Source: Spinellus fusiger
Lineage: Eukaryota > Mucoromycota > Mucoromycetes > Mucorales > Phycomycetaceae
NCBI GenBank assembly: GCA_025094145.1
Contig: JALLLS010000054.1
Location: forward strand, 124,001 to 188,000
Length of the DNA stretch: 64,000 nucleotides
Direction of reading: 5' to 3'
The notes under the pieces were generated by a model, which ran no database searches, was not told the origin of the DNA, and was given only the letters and a program-made list of their open reading frames with translations. This document shows positions 34,770 to 46,632 of the stretch, piece after piece. Both the position numbers and the translations under genes were made by a program. Position 1 is the first letter of the stretch; each line of letters opens with the position of its first letter.

Positions 34770-35366
34770 ATAAACCCAGTGAATGCGTTAAAAAGGCAAA
34801 GGCAAGAAGAAGGTGCCAGTGCAAGGGTAATACGATATACACATATAGAGAGTACATTAATACATCTTGGACTCATTATTTTTACTATTATTTTATTATT
34901 AAAAAGGGGTATTGGCACCTAAAAGGATTGGAGTACGATCCTGCCAAGCTGCCATTCGTTGTTTATGGTGCAAGAATGAAAGGAAAATATACTATCAAGT
35001 TTAAAGGTCATCGTGTTGGTTTGACAAGAATATTATATCAATCACTGAAAAAGAGACAAAAGGGTGGAGATATTCTTATGGTTGATGTTGATAAGTTCCG
35101 AACATCGAGGGTGAACATGATTGATCTCTCACCCAATATGAAAAGCTCTTCTAACAGTTACTCTTATTTTTGTTCTCAAGATCTGCCATACTTGCAACAC
35201 AGACAGCCTCACTGAAGTATTAGTGAATCTCAACAATATCCACGCTTGCCAAAGTTGTGGAATTGTTTGGAACAGAAATGTGAATGCATCAAAGAATATC
35301 TATACAATTGCAGAAGAGTGTTTAAAGGGTCGCCACCAAATAACTCCATTCTGTAGAAAAGAATAG
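34770..35366 (+). pseudogene. Fanzor (eukaryotic TnpB-like RNA-guided nuclease), truncated C-terminal part
   Basis: Coding pieces fit the Fanzor/TnpB C-terminus. Basic residues KKAKARRRCQCK (about 34785-34825) are followed after a likely intron by LPFVVYGARMKGKYTIKFKG, a KR-rich helix and VDVDKFRTSR (to 35110). After a second intron, 35181-35366 reads ICHTCNTDS, then ACQSCGIVWNRNVNASKNIY, ending with TAG. CHTC and CQSC form an intact zinc ribbon. The RuvC-III aspartate of the family motif NRDVNAS is Asn here. The N-terminal domain and the other RuvC residues are missing, so it is presumably inactive. Family knowledge: Fanzors are OMEGA-type proteins guided by a transposon-encoded RNA. A plain IS607/IS605-like TnpB is the alternative, but introns and fungal context favour Fanzor. 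Confidence 0.75.
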
Positions 35367-35586
35367 ATATTTGTATTCATATTATTTTATATATCGCCAC
35401 ATCGAAAGTGGTTTCCTATGGGATTTAGATATTTACAGGTAAATCTACATAATAATCTTTATTTATTTAAAATCTAACATGAATACATCTTAATTTATTT
35501 TCCCTCCTTTTTCAAATCGATTTGTCATTTCTTAAACAATTGTATTTCGACTATTTCTTTTTATATCCTAAAGATTTCCTGGTGTG
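35367..35586 (+). other. Conserved non-coding right end of Fanzor element (candidate guide-RNA region)
   Basis: About 220 bp between the nuclease stop codon and the right terminus. It is highly similar to 4686-4897 (reverse strand) in copy 2 even though the coding part there is ruined. It contains a small stem (CCAC-ATCGAAA-GTGG, about 35397-35411). In TnpB and Fanzor systems the guide RNA comes from the 3' end of the gene and adjoining right end, so this is the natural place to look. The role is inferred, not shown. Confidence 0.4.
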
Positions 35587-38500
35587 TATAGACAGTTGAG
35601 TCCATCTTTACCCACTACAATGGCACACCAAGTACTAAAAACAAGACGAACACGACTCGTTGGGCAACAAACCACTTTTTATTTCTTTCTTTCTGTATTA
35701 TTCTGTGTACCCTCTATGACTACATGTGAACTAGCGCATGCCATTGATGATATTTCTAGTTTTATTGCTTAGATATACTATATTCAGTCTACTAAAAAGC
35801 AGGTTACTAAAATTAAAGTGAACTTCTCCTTACAAGTGCTTTAAAATACTCTGAAGAAGAATGAGAATAGAATACCATAGCTATGAGAAAATTTCATTAT
35901 TCATTGTCTTTCTGCAAAAAAAAAAGACAATGGTGTGACTTACTGATAAGATCACAGAAAATCCCAAATAGAAATAGTATACAATTCAATTCGATTCAAT
36001 CCAAGTATATACTTACATCTCAAATGTATTATGATAACATGTTTATTGATGAGTTTAAGTCTATCTAACAGGAGAACATCCAATCCTCGGTGTGGATAGT
36101 AGAATCAAGAACTAAAGGAGAAGCTAAAGTTCTGGCAGTGCCTTGCATTGCATACAATCTCCTTGTTGAGCCCCAGCTTTGGGAAGGGATCTCTGCCCTA
36201 CACAGACCTACACTTTTGGTCTATCATGATGACACACATAAAGTGAAATAGATATGGAAGTAGTCCTAATAGACTCCAATATGTGTAACCTATATTGTTA
36301 AGGTCAGTTTTGACACATACACAACAGTGATCAGGAACATATTGTACAACTATAAAACATATAAGATAAAAAGAATAGAAAAACAACCCTCTCTTTAAGT
36401 CTATAAGATGATGAGCTGCACTGATTTCAAGACATGTTTACTGTTTTAGATATCTTGACAAATAGTGTTGACTGAGATGTTGAATATGTCGGAAGGTGTC
36501 CCTATGACTTTTCCTCTTTCATTGGTGTCTAACAGTTTAGTTTATTACTATTACTATTACTATTAATTCTTTATGGTTATATCTTCTCTTTAAGGCTCGA
36601 GAAGTGTTGATATTATAGGAATTTATTTTGGAAAATTATAAAGGATTTAGTCCAACAAGACCCTGTTTTCTTGAGCTTTTATTCAATTGATCACATAGCA
36701 ACAGTACAAGATTATAGTCAACAATAGTTAGTATATCTTTTCTAGTTTTTTTTATTATTATATTTGGTCTTCACTCTTATACTGACTAGCATATCAGCAC
36801 CTGTCTATACAAAACCAATATTATGTTTATTCTAATTCATTTACATTAACAACTACACTCATTCCCACATGCTTAAACATTTGAGTTTATATAAAGGCAC
36901 CACTGCCTTTTCTTTATATAAATATATTCTCACAGATCGTTCCATACAAAGAGCAAAGAGCGTGGGTCCCTAGTATTGTTGTGGCATGATATACTTTTCT
37001 GTTATGGCATTCACTGTACTTCGGTTGACTCTGGCAGCTGATGACCAATGCCTTTATCCATTGTAATAACTGCTCTATTGCAATAACAACAGCCGGTATT
37101 ATTAACCTGTTTGAAATTGAGAAAAAGAGAGAGAAATAGGGCGGTGTTTTATCTGTGAAAGAGTCCAAACATACAGACATTTTCACTTTCTTCTTTCAAA
37201 ATGATAAAGCAAGCAGTTCCAACACAGTCCAACAATGGCGTTCTGAGCTCACCTGTCTTATAAGTAGTAGTTTATTATTAAATTGGAAAGACACGTGTGA
37301 ATTAATACAAGTAACAAATGAAGCGATATTCACCACTCAACAGTTGTTAATAAAACGTATCTTTATCATCTGCAGGTGTATCATAAATGGCATGGATAAG
37401 TGTATTTCTCCCAAGACTTAACTCTTACTACTGACTTTGAGTGCTGTAGGAGAGAGTCATTCCATTTCTCACAGATAAAACAGTACCAGTACCCTTCCAA
37501 GGTTAATTGACTTGTGTCTTTCACTTGTAAGCCTCTTCCATCTGCTCACATCTATTTTGATACTGACTAGTTTGTTTTTACAGAGGAACAATGCCTTTAT
37601 TTAAACCGGTAATATGTTCTCTAGAGCCTCCCATAATGATAGTGGCGTCTTGTTTATGGGCTTAGTCTTTATTATGCAACACTCTCTTTCCAAATATAAA
37701 TGTCTGTGCATAAGAGAAGCACTACACATGCTATTTGTTCTGTGATTAGAGTGTAAAATAATGCCTTTCTGAAAGAATGAGGCATTCACCAACAATAATT
37801 GGTGTGACTTAATGTCAGGTATGAAAAATGAAAATAGAAAAAAAAGATGGTCACTCTACTGTAAGTTTACATCAATTCAGAATACAAATTGTATTATTTT
37901 TTTAGGTATCTATCTGAGGTGCGGGGTTGTTTCAACATACAGCCTGTTTCTATTCTTGTTTATTTTATTTTATCCTTTATTTTTAAGTATAGAAAGTATT
38001 TATGACGCAATGAGCATGGAGACCGACTCGGTACAGCATAATAATTTTAAATTAGTATAAGGCCAATCACAGACTCAGATGAAACTATATCGCTCGAAAA
38101 AATGAAAAATAAAAGTAGTACACAGGTTAATCTTCTCACTTCTCACAGTAGGTCCTTTTTTTGATGGGTTTGTGGCCTGACAAGTGCTACCATTTTGTAA
38201 ATAAATAAATAAAATAGAGAAATGTAACAAATACACAACCCTCGTATCTATACTCAACTGGGAAAGAATCCGAAATGCAATCTTAGTACACCACACTATA
38301 TCAAAAAGAAATAGCAATGTGAAGTAGCATTATGCATTAAATATAGCTAAAATAAGATGAAATGTCATAAATTAGCCCTTACTAGAGTAGTCACTTCAAT
38401 AAAAGGCCTCTGTGGTGTAAGAAAGAATGAAGATTATAGGTGAAAAAAAAAGACGTACTATTGTGTCTAAATAATACGATTCGAGCGGGATGTACAATAG

Positions 38501-39067
38501 AATAAGGTCTATAGATAACTTTTCCTCTTTGTAGACATGTATCAGTCAAGTCTTATTCATGAAATAATAGACCAGTGTCTTGAGGTAATCATATTCCATG
38601 ATATACAGTACAATGCAGTGCAGTTTAGCATAACTTGATATAACATAATAGCATGCAGTATAGTAACATGCAGTATAAAGTAGTGTTGACTGGGTATTTT
38701 AGTGTACGCACAGCTAAAAGATAGTAACAATAACAGTACCTGGAAATGGGAATTTAATATTCTCCTATGTAGCCAGAAAGTTGAAATGTATTCTTCAAAG
38801 AGTAGGACATTGGAGAAGAAGATAAATAACAATGAGAACTGGCTTATAGTGTGAGTATTACTATAAAATCATTGTATCGTTTACATTGAAGAGATGTCTA
38901 TTCATCTATAAAAAGAAAAAGAAAACCGTGGCAACCAAATAACAACTGAGTTAATTGGCTTGTTTGTTAAAGATACTACTAATGCCGCTACTATTAACAA
39001 CAGGGTAGCAAGAAAAGAAGTAGTATGATTTTGTTTGTAGACAATAATACTATTGTTTTATTAATAA

Positions 39068-39385
39068 TATCTTTTATTGTTTATTATTGTTTATTATTGT
39101 TTATTATTGTTTATTATTGTTTATTATTGTTTATTATTGTTTATTATTGTTTATTATTGTTTATTATTGTTTATTATTGTTTATTATTGTTTATTATTGT
39201 TTATTATTGTTTATTATTGTTATTATTGTTATTATTGTTATTATTGTTATTATTGTTATTATTGTTATTATTGTTATTATTGTTATTATTGTTATTATTG
39301 TTATTATTGTTATTATTGTTATTGCTGTCATTGCTGTCATTGCTGTTATTGCTGTTATTGCTGTTATTATTGTTATTATTATTAA
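39068..39385 (+). repeat. Compound microsatellite: TTTATTATTG decamer then GTTATTATT nonamer
   Basis: About 15 copies of a decamer (39070-39218) change abruptly to about a dozen copies of a nonamer made by loss of one T. A few GCTGTCATT/GCTGTTATT variants follow, then ATT repeats. It encodes only low-complexity peptides in any frame. Confidence 0.9.
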
Positions 39386-39782
39386 CACCCCAGTCAATTC
39401 AAATTATTCTCTTCTTTATCTCTTTCTATAGAATAAATATTTCTTGGATTTAAATAGATAGACCGTTCTATCTATATCTATATCTATTAGGTTGAAGGGT
39501 AGTATTATATTCATACTGATTGCCCTAGGATAAGATGAAAGTAAACAGGGTCACTGCCAAGTTAATTCTTTTACTCTCTCACAAAGTGTTTTAAAATCTT
39601 ATTTTTGAAAAGAATAATAAGAAAATAGGAAAAAAATAAAAAAAAATAAAACCTCTTATTGTAGCCAGTGATATAAATGAGAATAGTCTCATTTATTTTG
39701 TTCCCACTCCATATCAAATCTTCATTTCATTTTAACAGCACCAAGCTAAACTCTGGTACTATTCAAATGAATTTAAAGGACT

Positions 39783-39955
39783 TTTGGCTCTTTTGGCTCC
39801 TTTGGCTCTGTTAGTTCTTTTTGGCTCTTTTGGCTCTTTTGGCTCTTTTGGCTCCATTGGCTCTTTTGGCTCTTTTGGTCCTATTGGATCTTTTGGCTCT
39901 TTTGGCCCTATTGGATCTATTGGATCTATTGAACCCATTCGCCTCATTGGCTCTA
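39783..39955 (+). repeat. GGCTCTTTT-type 9-bp minisatellite
   Basis: About 18 imperfect tandem copies of a 9-bp unit (GGCTCTTTT, GGCTCCTTT, GGATCTATT). All plus-strand frames stay open and would read as Phe-Gly-Ser-type repeats, but there is no flanking gene structure. Confidence 0.85.
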
Positions 39956-40585
39956 CTAACTCTTTCTCTTTGAGCAATGAAGGTACCTTCTATTAAGTAG
40001 ACCACTGACTTATTCCCCTTTTTTTATGGTTAAACCTTCTTTAAGTCCATGGCTACAGAGTAACACAGAGCGGCAGTGGTATTAGCACCAGAAAATAATA
40101 CTAGAGTTACAGGTTGTCTTTCTTTCTCCTTCTTATTTTTCAATACAAAAACTCCAAAGCTTCAAGAAAAAGAAAAGAAAATCTAACATCCTTTGATGAC
40201 TATATAAGAAAAATAAAAGCAACTTTAATGAGCGGTTTCTTAAACCCTTTGAATTTGAACCTGCGCAAGTCTCCGGAGGTTTTTTCTACTTTTATTTTTC
40301 TTCATCTTTCCTTTTCTTCTGCTTTTATTCTTTTTTTTTTGTTTGACTGCTTCTTATCTTCTATTACGCGCTGTCCTTCCGTATTGACTATCCTTTACCG
40401 TTCAAATTAATATTATTATTTTTGTGCACTCATTAAGCTACTTTGAACAAATTAAAGCCTCTTTTTTATACCAATTTGCCACATATTGACTAGATTCCAG
40501 TTGACAGAAAATAAAGAGTTGCAGAATATTCAAGGTAAGCAAGTGAAATAGCTTTCAAATTCTGATTTTCATTTAATAAAACAGT

Positions 40586-42151
40586 ATGAGAATCCCTTCT
40601 GGTTGCTCTAACCTTGAAAGACTTGAGATTGTTGACAGAGTCAAAGGAATGATATTTGGTAAGCAAGTAAATCTATAAGCTGGGAGTTAAATAAAATGAT
40701 GGGCTTTGTTTTTATAGGTACCATTCTAGGAGATAGTCTTGGTTTGGCTACTGAAGGAATGACTCAGGAACAGGTCAGATCAGTCTATTCAAGTGGTCCA
40801 ATTCTGTTTGGACTGGATGACGACCAAGAAACCAGAGGTGTCGGCTTCTTGAAAGACTCTTACCGTTCAATGTTCGATGACAAGTAATGGATAGCTTATA
40901 CCCTTTTGCATTGATCCCACCCATTTGCTTTTCTTATCTTAAAGAGCCTCTCTTTATTGTTTTTCTTTGTACTTATGGGGCTTTGTATAGTGATTTTGGT
41001 GACGATGCAGAACAGCAACTACTGATTCTTCAATCTATACAAGAAAACCGTGGAACATTCAATTACAAAGATTTTGCAGCACGGTTCAAATTATACAGTA
41101 ACCAGGGCATCCATGGACTTAACAAACAACCTCTGGGCATCAAAACGACAAACCAGGCCGTAGTGTATCGTCATGATTTCTTAGAGGATCCAGTAAGCAT
41201 TTTATCCTATCTCTGTTAGACAAAGACAAAAGACATAGAGTGGAAATGAACTAATATTGCAACAGCACCATGCAGCCATAGAGATATGGAAGTCAGACAG
41301 TCACTCTCATTATGATAATGGTGCTCTTGTACGTTCAGCCCTCTTAGGTGTACCAAAATTCTGGGATGGCACCACTGTTATTCAGAGTGCAAGTGAATGC
41401 TGTCGTATTACCCATCCAGATCCACGGTCTGTGATGTCTTGTGTGATTGTGTCTACTCTTGTAGCAAGGTAAGCTAAAGAAGATAGATGTGAGTATATTG
41501 ATCTATCTCTTTTCTCTGTACCTTTTATTTGTATATGTGTGTTTTGCTTTGCTTCATTGAAGAATACTTCGTGGGCAAGACAGAGAAATGGAAGCCCTCC
41601 ACACAAGCCAACCTTCACCACTACCTTCACCACCTTTACCCGAGACATTCACCTGTATGCATGATTCAATACCATCACCCAAAGCAACCGAAGATATGGA
41701 GAGTGACAAAGCCATTATGTCTCTTGTAAAAGCAGTGATCGATACCAACAAACGGATTTTAACTGTTCCTAATAGCGATCCTTTATTTCCGACACCAGAA
41801 ATAGACATAGACACAATGCATGCCTATTATGAACAACTCATGGATCACTGCTACAGAGAGCCCATTGAGCTGTCTACTAAATTACCCGAGTCGCATGTTT
41901 TCACCTGTTTAACCTCAGGCCTCTATGCCTTTACCCGTGCAATACCCAAAGGAAATGAGACAGGACATTTCAGAAAACTGTTAATGGAAGTGGTGATGCA
42001 GGGAGGGGCTGCAGATGCCAATGGGTCTATGGCGGGTGCTCTGGTAGGGCTACGCATAGGCTATAAAGCTCTACCCACTGAATGGGTCGTTGGTCTTAAG
42101 CGATGGGAGTGGCTGGAAGACCTTATAGATGAGTTCTGTGAGATGCTTTAA
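40586..42151 (+). CDS. ADP-ribosylglycohydrolase-family protein (ARH/DraG fold)
   Basis: Predicted hydrolase of ADP-ribose linkages, or a relative with that fold. Five coding exons, 40586-40658, 40718-40883, 40991-41192, 41266-41468 and 41563-42151, give 410 aa. A likely 5' UTR intron ends just before the ATG (donor AAG|GTAAGC near 40534). Family blocks in order: GMIFGTILGDSLGLATEGM, DDNDFGDDAEQQLLIL (first acidic metal loop), NGALVRSALLGVP, RITHPDPRSVMSCVIV and GGAADANGSMAGALVG (second metal loop). In the second loop the family consensus is GGDxDxN; the first Asp is Ala here while the second Asp and Asn remain. Residues from about 230 to 290 form a Pro/Ser-rich insertion. Catalysis is therefore uncertain although the fold is clear. 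Confidence 0.82.
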
Positions 42152-45100
42152 TTTTCTTTTTCTCTTTCTTTTTCTTTTTTCTATCTACGGTATGCCATTT
42201 TCTTATTATTTTATATACTCACTCCTTTCCCTTTCTCTTTCTTTTGAATTTGATTTGATTTTTATTTTATAGTTCGGCTACAAGAGTTTATTTTTTCTTA
42301 TTTTATTTTTACATATGCCATGCCCTTTATTTTTCCTTATATCTATCTATCTATATCTCCGTACACCTACTTAGCTAACTCACTACCTACATATCTACCT
42401 ATCTATGAATGTATATAGATGCAGAACCTTTTACATGCTAGTGTCATCCTAATGCTGTGTTTAATTTTTATATTTCTATCATCTACTATTGTCTACTCTA
42501 ATTCATACTGAAAATGTAATAATTTATAAAGAAAGAAAAAAGAAAAGAAAAACTATAAATAGAGTTTATTTTAATATGTGTATATTTCATGCTATACATT
42601 CACATGGTTTACTGATCGACATGACGGTTTGTGTTTCGGCATAAATACACACCATGATCTTCGTATATGTCTATAAACTATATGCTTGTGTTTTTTTTGG
42701 GAATAGAAACAGGCATATTATTGGGTAAAGTACCATCAGAATTCACTATGTCCATGGCTCATCTTTATGTTAATAGGGACTCTACTCTTCATGATAATCA
42801 TAGTAAGAGAAGAGACTCGTTGATCATCAACAAAATAAAATAAAAGGTAGTTCTGTTTTTATGCAGACATTTTCATGACGATATTCTATTTTAGTAGAAA
42901 GGGAGCAATTAAGGATAGAGAGAAAACGTGTTAATACTATATTCTAATCTTTATAGCCATAGAGGGTTGCTTCCTATCGACATGTCAATATGTCAACATG
43001 CTGTTCTAATGACATGCGATAATTGTGTCTAATGATGTTTCTAGAAACCGCTATGGATCTACAGCCTGATCATAGCATATTCAGACACTTATACATTGGA
43101 ATTTTTGTTTTTGTTTTAGTAAGGCATCTACAGGTACTAATTGCTTTCCGTATCCGTTCATTTCTCAAGATGTAAAAATAGACAGGAGTCTATGCAATCA
43201 GCTACAAATTGAATTGAGTGTTGATTCTCCGTAAGCATTGCTTTTTTGTCATCTCTTTACTATTATTACACATACGCACGTACCTTCATAAAAAGATATA
43301 AGTTTAGATAGATATATTTTTGGCAAGGAAATTAGACATGTGCTGTAAATCTTTGTTTTATTCTGTTTGAGAGGTAGCTGTTTTTTTCTTTTGAAAGACC
43401 ATCAAGCTTGGGTTTCAAACATGTATACTTTTTTATAGGATAAATAATGACAAGACCAAATAATACTGTCTTTAGTAGACCTTTGTTTTGAATGGGTGAT
43501 CTTTAAATAAGATCATCTCTGTTTGTTTCTGAGAGAAAGGAGGGTATTGAGGTTAAAAATAAAGTGAAAGATATGAAGAAAGAGTGGATGAGCAAAAACA
43601 AGGGTTTGTTAGTGAGTATAGTGAATAGCAATGAAATAATATTTTAAATAAGAAAGATGATAACAATGACGATACTAATATCCTTAATACCAATGATTTT
43701 ATTATTGATAATAATGACAATCGCAAAGCTCACAATAAACTCTCCACCATTTTTAATAGGCAGGAAGTCTAATGTATTGACATAACAGATGACAAACTTG
43801 TACTCAGTAATAGACCCAACAAATTAAAATAAACTCATGTCTACAAAAAAGAAAAGAATTTACTAACACGCCTAATTTTTGACTGTCTCACCCTACCTAT
43901 GCACTTCTGCAAGGGTTTAAGGTTGTAAGATAGCATTATTGCTAAGACATATTCACTTAAATCTATGAGATTTGTATTTTAAAAAAACTATCTAATAGTA
44001 CTTCTCTTGGCTGTATCAGTATTCCTGTATTTAAAAATCAAAGCATAAAGATATATATTTATTGGTTTACTACTAACAGTTTCTAATATGTCTAAATCGG
44101 ATAGCCTGTTTAAAAGATTCACTATCGTGAGTTGGATAAATAACACTTCAAACATTTAAACGTACCTTTTTCCTAATTAATAAATTAAATATCTATTGTC
44201 TTGTGAAGTACCTGTGACAGTAAGAAAAGAGCAAGAGATATATTTTTATTCTATTTCAGCCACCACTGTATCCAAGCAATGCTTTTTTACATTATCTCTT
44301 ATGAAATGCCTAGTACGCCTGTCGAGACAGCGTAGGTTAAGATGGAAACCTTATTAAAAGATAGAGACTTTGAGGTCTTTAACTACAATCTCCTTATTTG
44401 CACGGTAAAACTGAATGCCACCAACCCTCTTCAAATGAACAATGTGTTTAATTGAAATTCAGTTGTTTATAGCCTCTTAAATAATGACACATCTGGACTC
44501 TTTATTGATAGTAGAAGTATTTGATATGAGGTCTTATGTTGACACTGTGGATAAATAAAACATACATTAAAAAAATTAAAACCTATTTGCGAAACAATAA
44601 TCACGATAAAATATAGATCTATATTCGAACTCTATGTCTTAAAACCTGGTTGCAGAGAGAGAAAGAGAGAGAGCCAATTTATTTCCTGAGCCTCCACTCC
44701 AAGCTTCTCCTGCATTGAACATCCTACAAAAAGTGTAGAACAAAATATCAGCTCATAGATAGTAGTGATAATAATAATATAGTTAGGTTAAAAACTATAC
44801 ATATCTACTAAGCCCTATATATCTTGTTAAATAATTTGATAGTGCTAATATAATACTATAAAAATCAAAGTAAAAATATAGGGATACTATGTGAGGTAGG
44901 AGAGTAATTGATATACATTCTGCCAAATGTACTAGTATCGAAAAATAGGTACTCTTTTGAGATATTCTTTATTTATATATTGCATCTAGATACTATCTAT
45001 GTTTTTTTTTCCATAATATTATAGGTTATAGAACTAAATGAATGAAATCGTAAAGTATTGAATTTGTAGCTTCCTCAAAGTCTTAGTATGTTTGATATTT

Positions 45101-46542
45101 AATACATCCAGAGTATCTTATGACATAAGAATTGCAGCTTATCAAAACAATTTATCAATTGCCAATATCATCTTTACAGCCGGAAAGAAGATAAGAGACT
45201 TTTTTTTATCTTCCAAGACACCTATTACTGGTATGAATAAGAAATTTAAATAAATAAATAAAACCGTGATGTATGTACAGCACTGGTGTTCTTATGTCAT
45301 GCATTCTATTCTCATAGTTATAATATGATAATATTATTTATAGTAAAAGATCTATCACAGTTTCTATGAACAAGGCATTTCTCTGTGGGGAACTAAAATA
45401 TATTAGCCGCTAAAATAGAGTCTATCTTTTACCTTTGTCATTGATTTATTATGGTATTTATAGCACTTTAAAAAGAATTGGCCAAAAGACAGTGGCAATT
45501 AAGCTTATTGATTTAACATAGCCATTTTATGAAAAATTATAAAGCCAAAGAGTACTGTTTTGAATTTTGGTATATACTTCTAATCCAGACATATACCCAA
45601 GAGACATATTCATATGAAAGATAAGCAATGAGTATTTTTATTACAAGGAACAAGCATGGCATTGCTATCAAGTCAAAACCTCATTGTATGTATCTATAAA
45701 GATATGCACTATCTACCTACTCTTTATTAATAAGAATAAAATCAACCATCTGAAATAGTTTTCTTTCTGTTGCCTGAATTTGATTTTAGGTTGCTCTTGT
45801 ACTGTTTATTATTATTATTAAACATTTATACACATATAAATGTCATGTTTATATTCATGATACTAGTCAAAGTATTTACATCACAACACCAAAAAAAACT
45901 ATTCTAATGATCGATTGATGAAAGAAAAGACACTTTTCACTGGGATCTTGATAGATAATTTATTCAAGAATTGATGTCTTGGACCAAGAATCTATACATA
46001 TGTTTTTTCTAGTACTTGACAGTGAAATAAAGAGAGTAAAAAAAACAAAACACTTCATTCCTGATGTCTAGTACTGGTATAGAACATAGTTTAGTGGTGT
46101 ATCGGGGTTTGAGGTTTTTATGTTAATATGCTTCTATTTTGGTAAATTAAAAAAAAAAGTCTTTGAAAAGTTAAAAGCTTAACATCTTACCACTTCTATT
46201 GACAATACTTGTCAGGTTAGAATTAATACTCTAATTTTTTTTCAAGCCGAAGTCTATGGATGAAATCCTTAATAACGAGTAATGACTACAGTGAATAATC
46301 TCTTATTGCTTTTATTCTACGAGTAAGAGTACTTGTAGAGACAAGAAGAATCACTTGAAAGATAATTCCTTGAAGTTTGGTATGAATTTCTTTAGTTTTA
46401 AATAGCTTTACAGTTTGATTAGTTTACCATCAAAACCATCCACCCTTATTGTGAAATCAGACTTGAGACACAAGTGTCAAAAGAAGCAGAGTGCCTAAAC
46501 TAGAATAAAAAGAATGTAAAAGTAAACAAACGCTGTTTGTGG

Positions 46543-46548
46543 TATTAC

Positions 46549-46596
<48 letters not shown>

Positions 46597-46632
46597 GTTT
46601 TTTTTTAAAATAAAATAAAATAAAATAAAATA
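46543..46632. repeat. (ATT)n microsatellite followed by (TAAAA)n
   Basis: About 17 uninterrupted ATT units, a short T/A spacer, then five or six TAAAA units. Confidence 0.9.

Larger units (their letters stand above)
34194..35586 (+). mobile_element. Fanzor-carrying transposon, copy 1 (TA-flanked, terminal inverted repeats)
   Basis: The ends are CACACCAGGAGATTTTT (34194 inward) and, read inward from 35586, CACACCAGGAAATCTTT. TA dinucleotides flank both sides (34192-34193 and 35587-35588). The right half encodes the C-terminus of a Fanzor nuclease in the plus direction, and the last 220 bp are non-coding. Copy 2 at 4686-5659 shares both ends in inverse orientation. No transposase is visible, and the left 570 bp shows no clear coding sequence, so the element is non-autonomous or truncated. 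Confidence 0.78.
35587..40585. other. Gene-poor AT-rich region with microsatellites
   Basis: Scattered short open frames of up to about 90 codons show no recognisable motifs. Features seen are a decamer/nonamer array at 39068-39385, a GGCTCTTTT-type minisatellite at about 39783-39955, and a pair of 14-bp inverted words about 340 bp apart (near 37147 and 37474). The last part, about 40430-40585, contains what looks like a 5' UTR exon and intron of the next gene. Confidence 0.5.

Noticed and set aside
36914..37186. 90-codon minus-strand frame with Cys/His residues (SECHNRKVYHATT)
   Set aside because: I considered a nuclease or transposon fragment, but no motif could be aligned with confidence and no element boundaries were found.
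37147..37490. MITE-like pair of inverted TGTTTTATCTGTGA words
   Set aside because: Fourteen-base inverted matches are not rare in 64 kb of AT-rich DNA, and there is no target-site duplication or second copy.
39025..39453. 142-codon Leu-rich frame
   Set aside because: Translation of the decamer/nonamer microsatellite.
39784..39996. Phe-Gly-Ser repeat frame resembling an FG-nucleoporin stretch
   Set aside because: All frames of the 9-bp minisatellite stay open; there is no flanking exon or continuing coding sequence.
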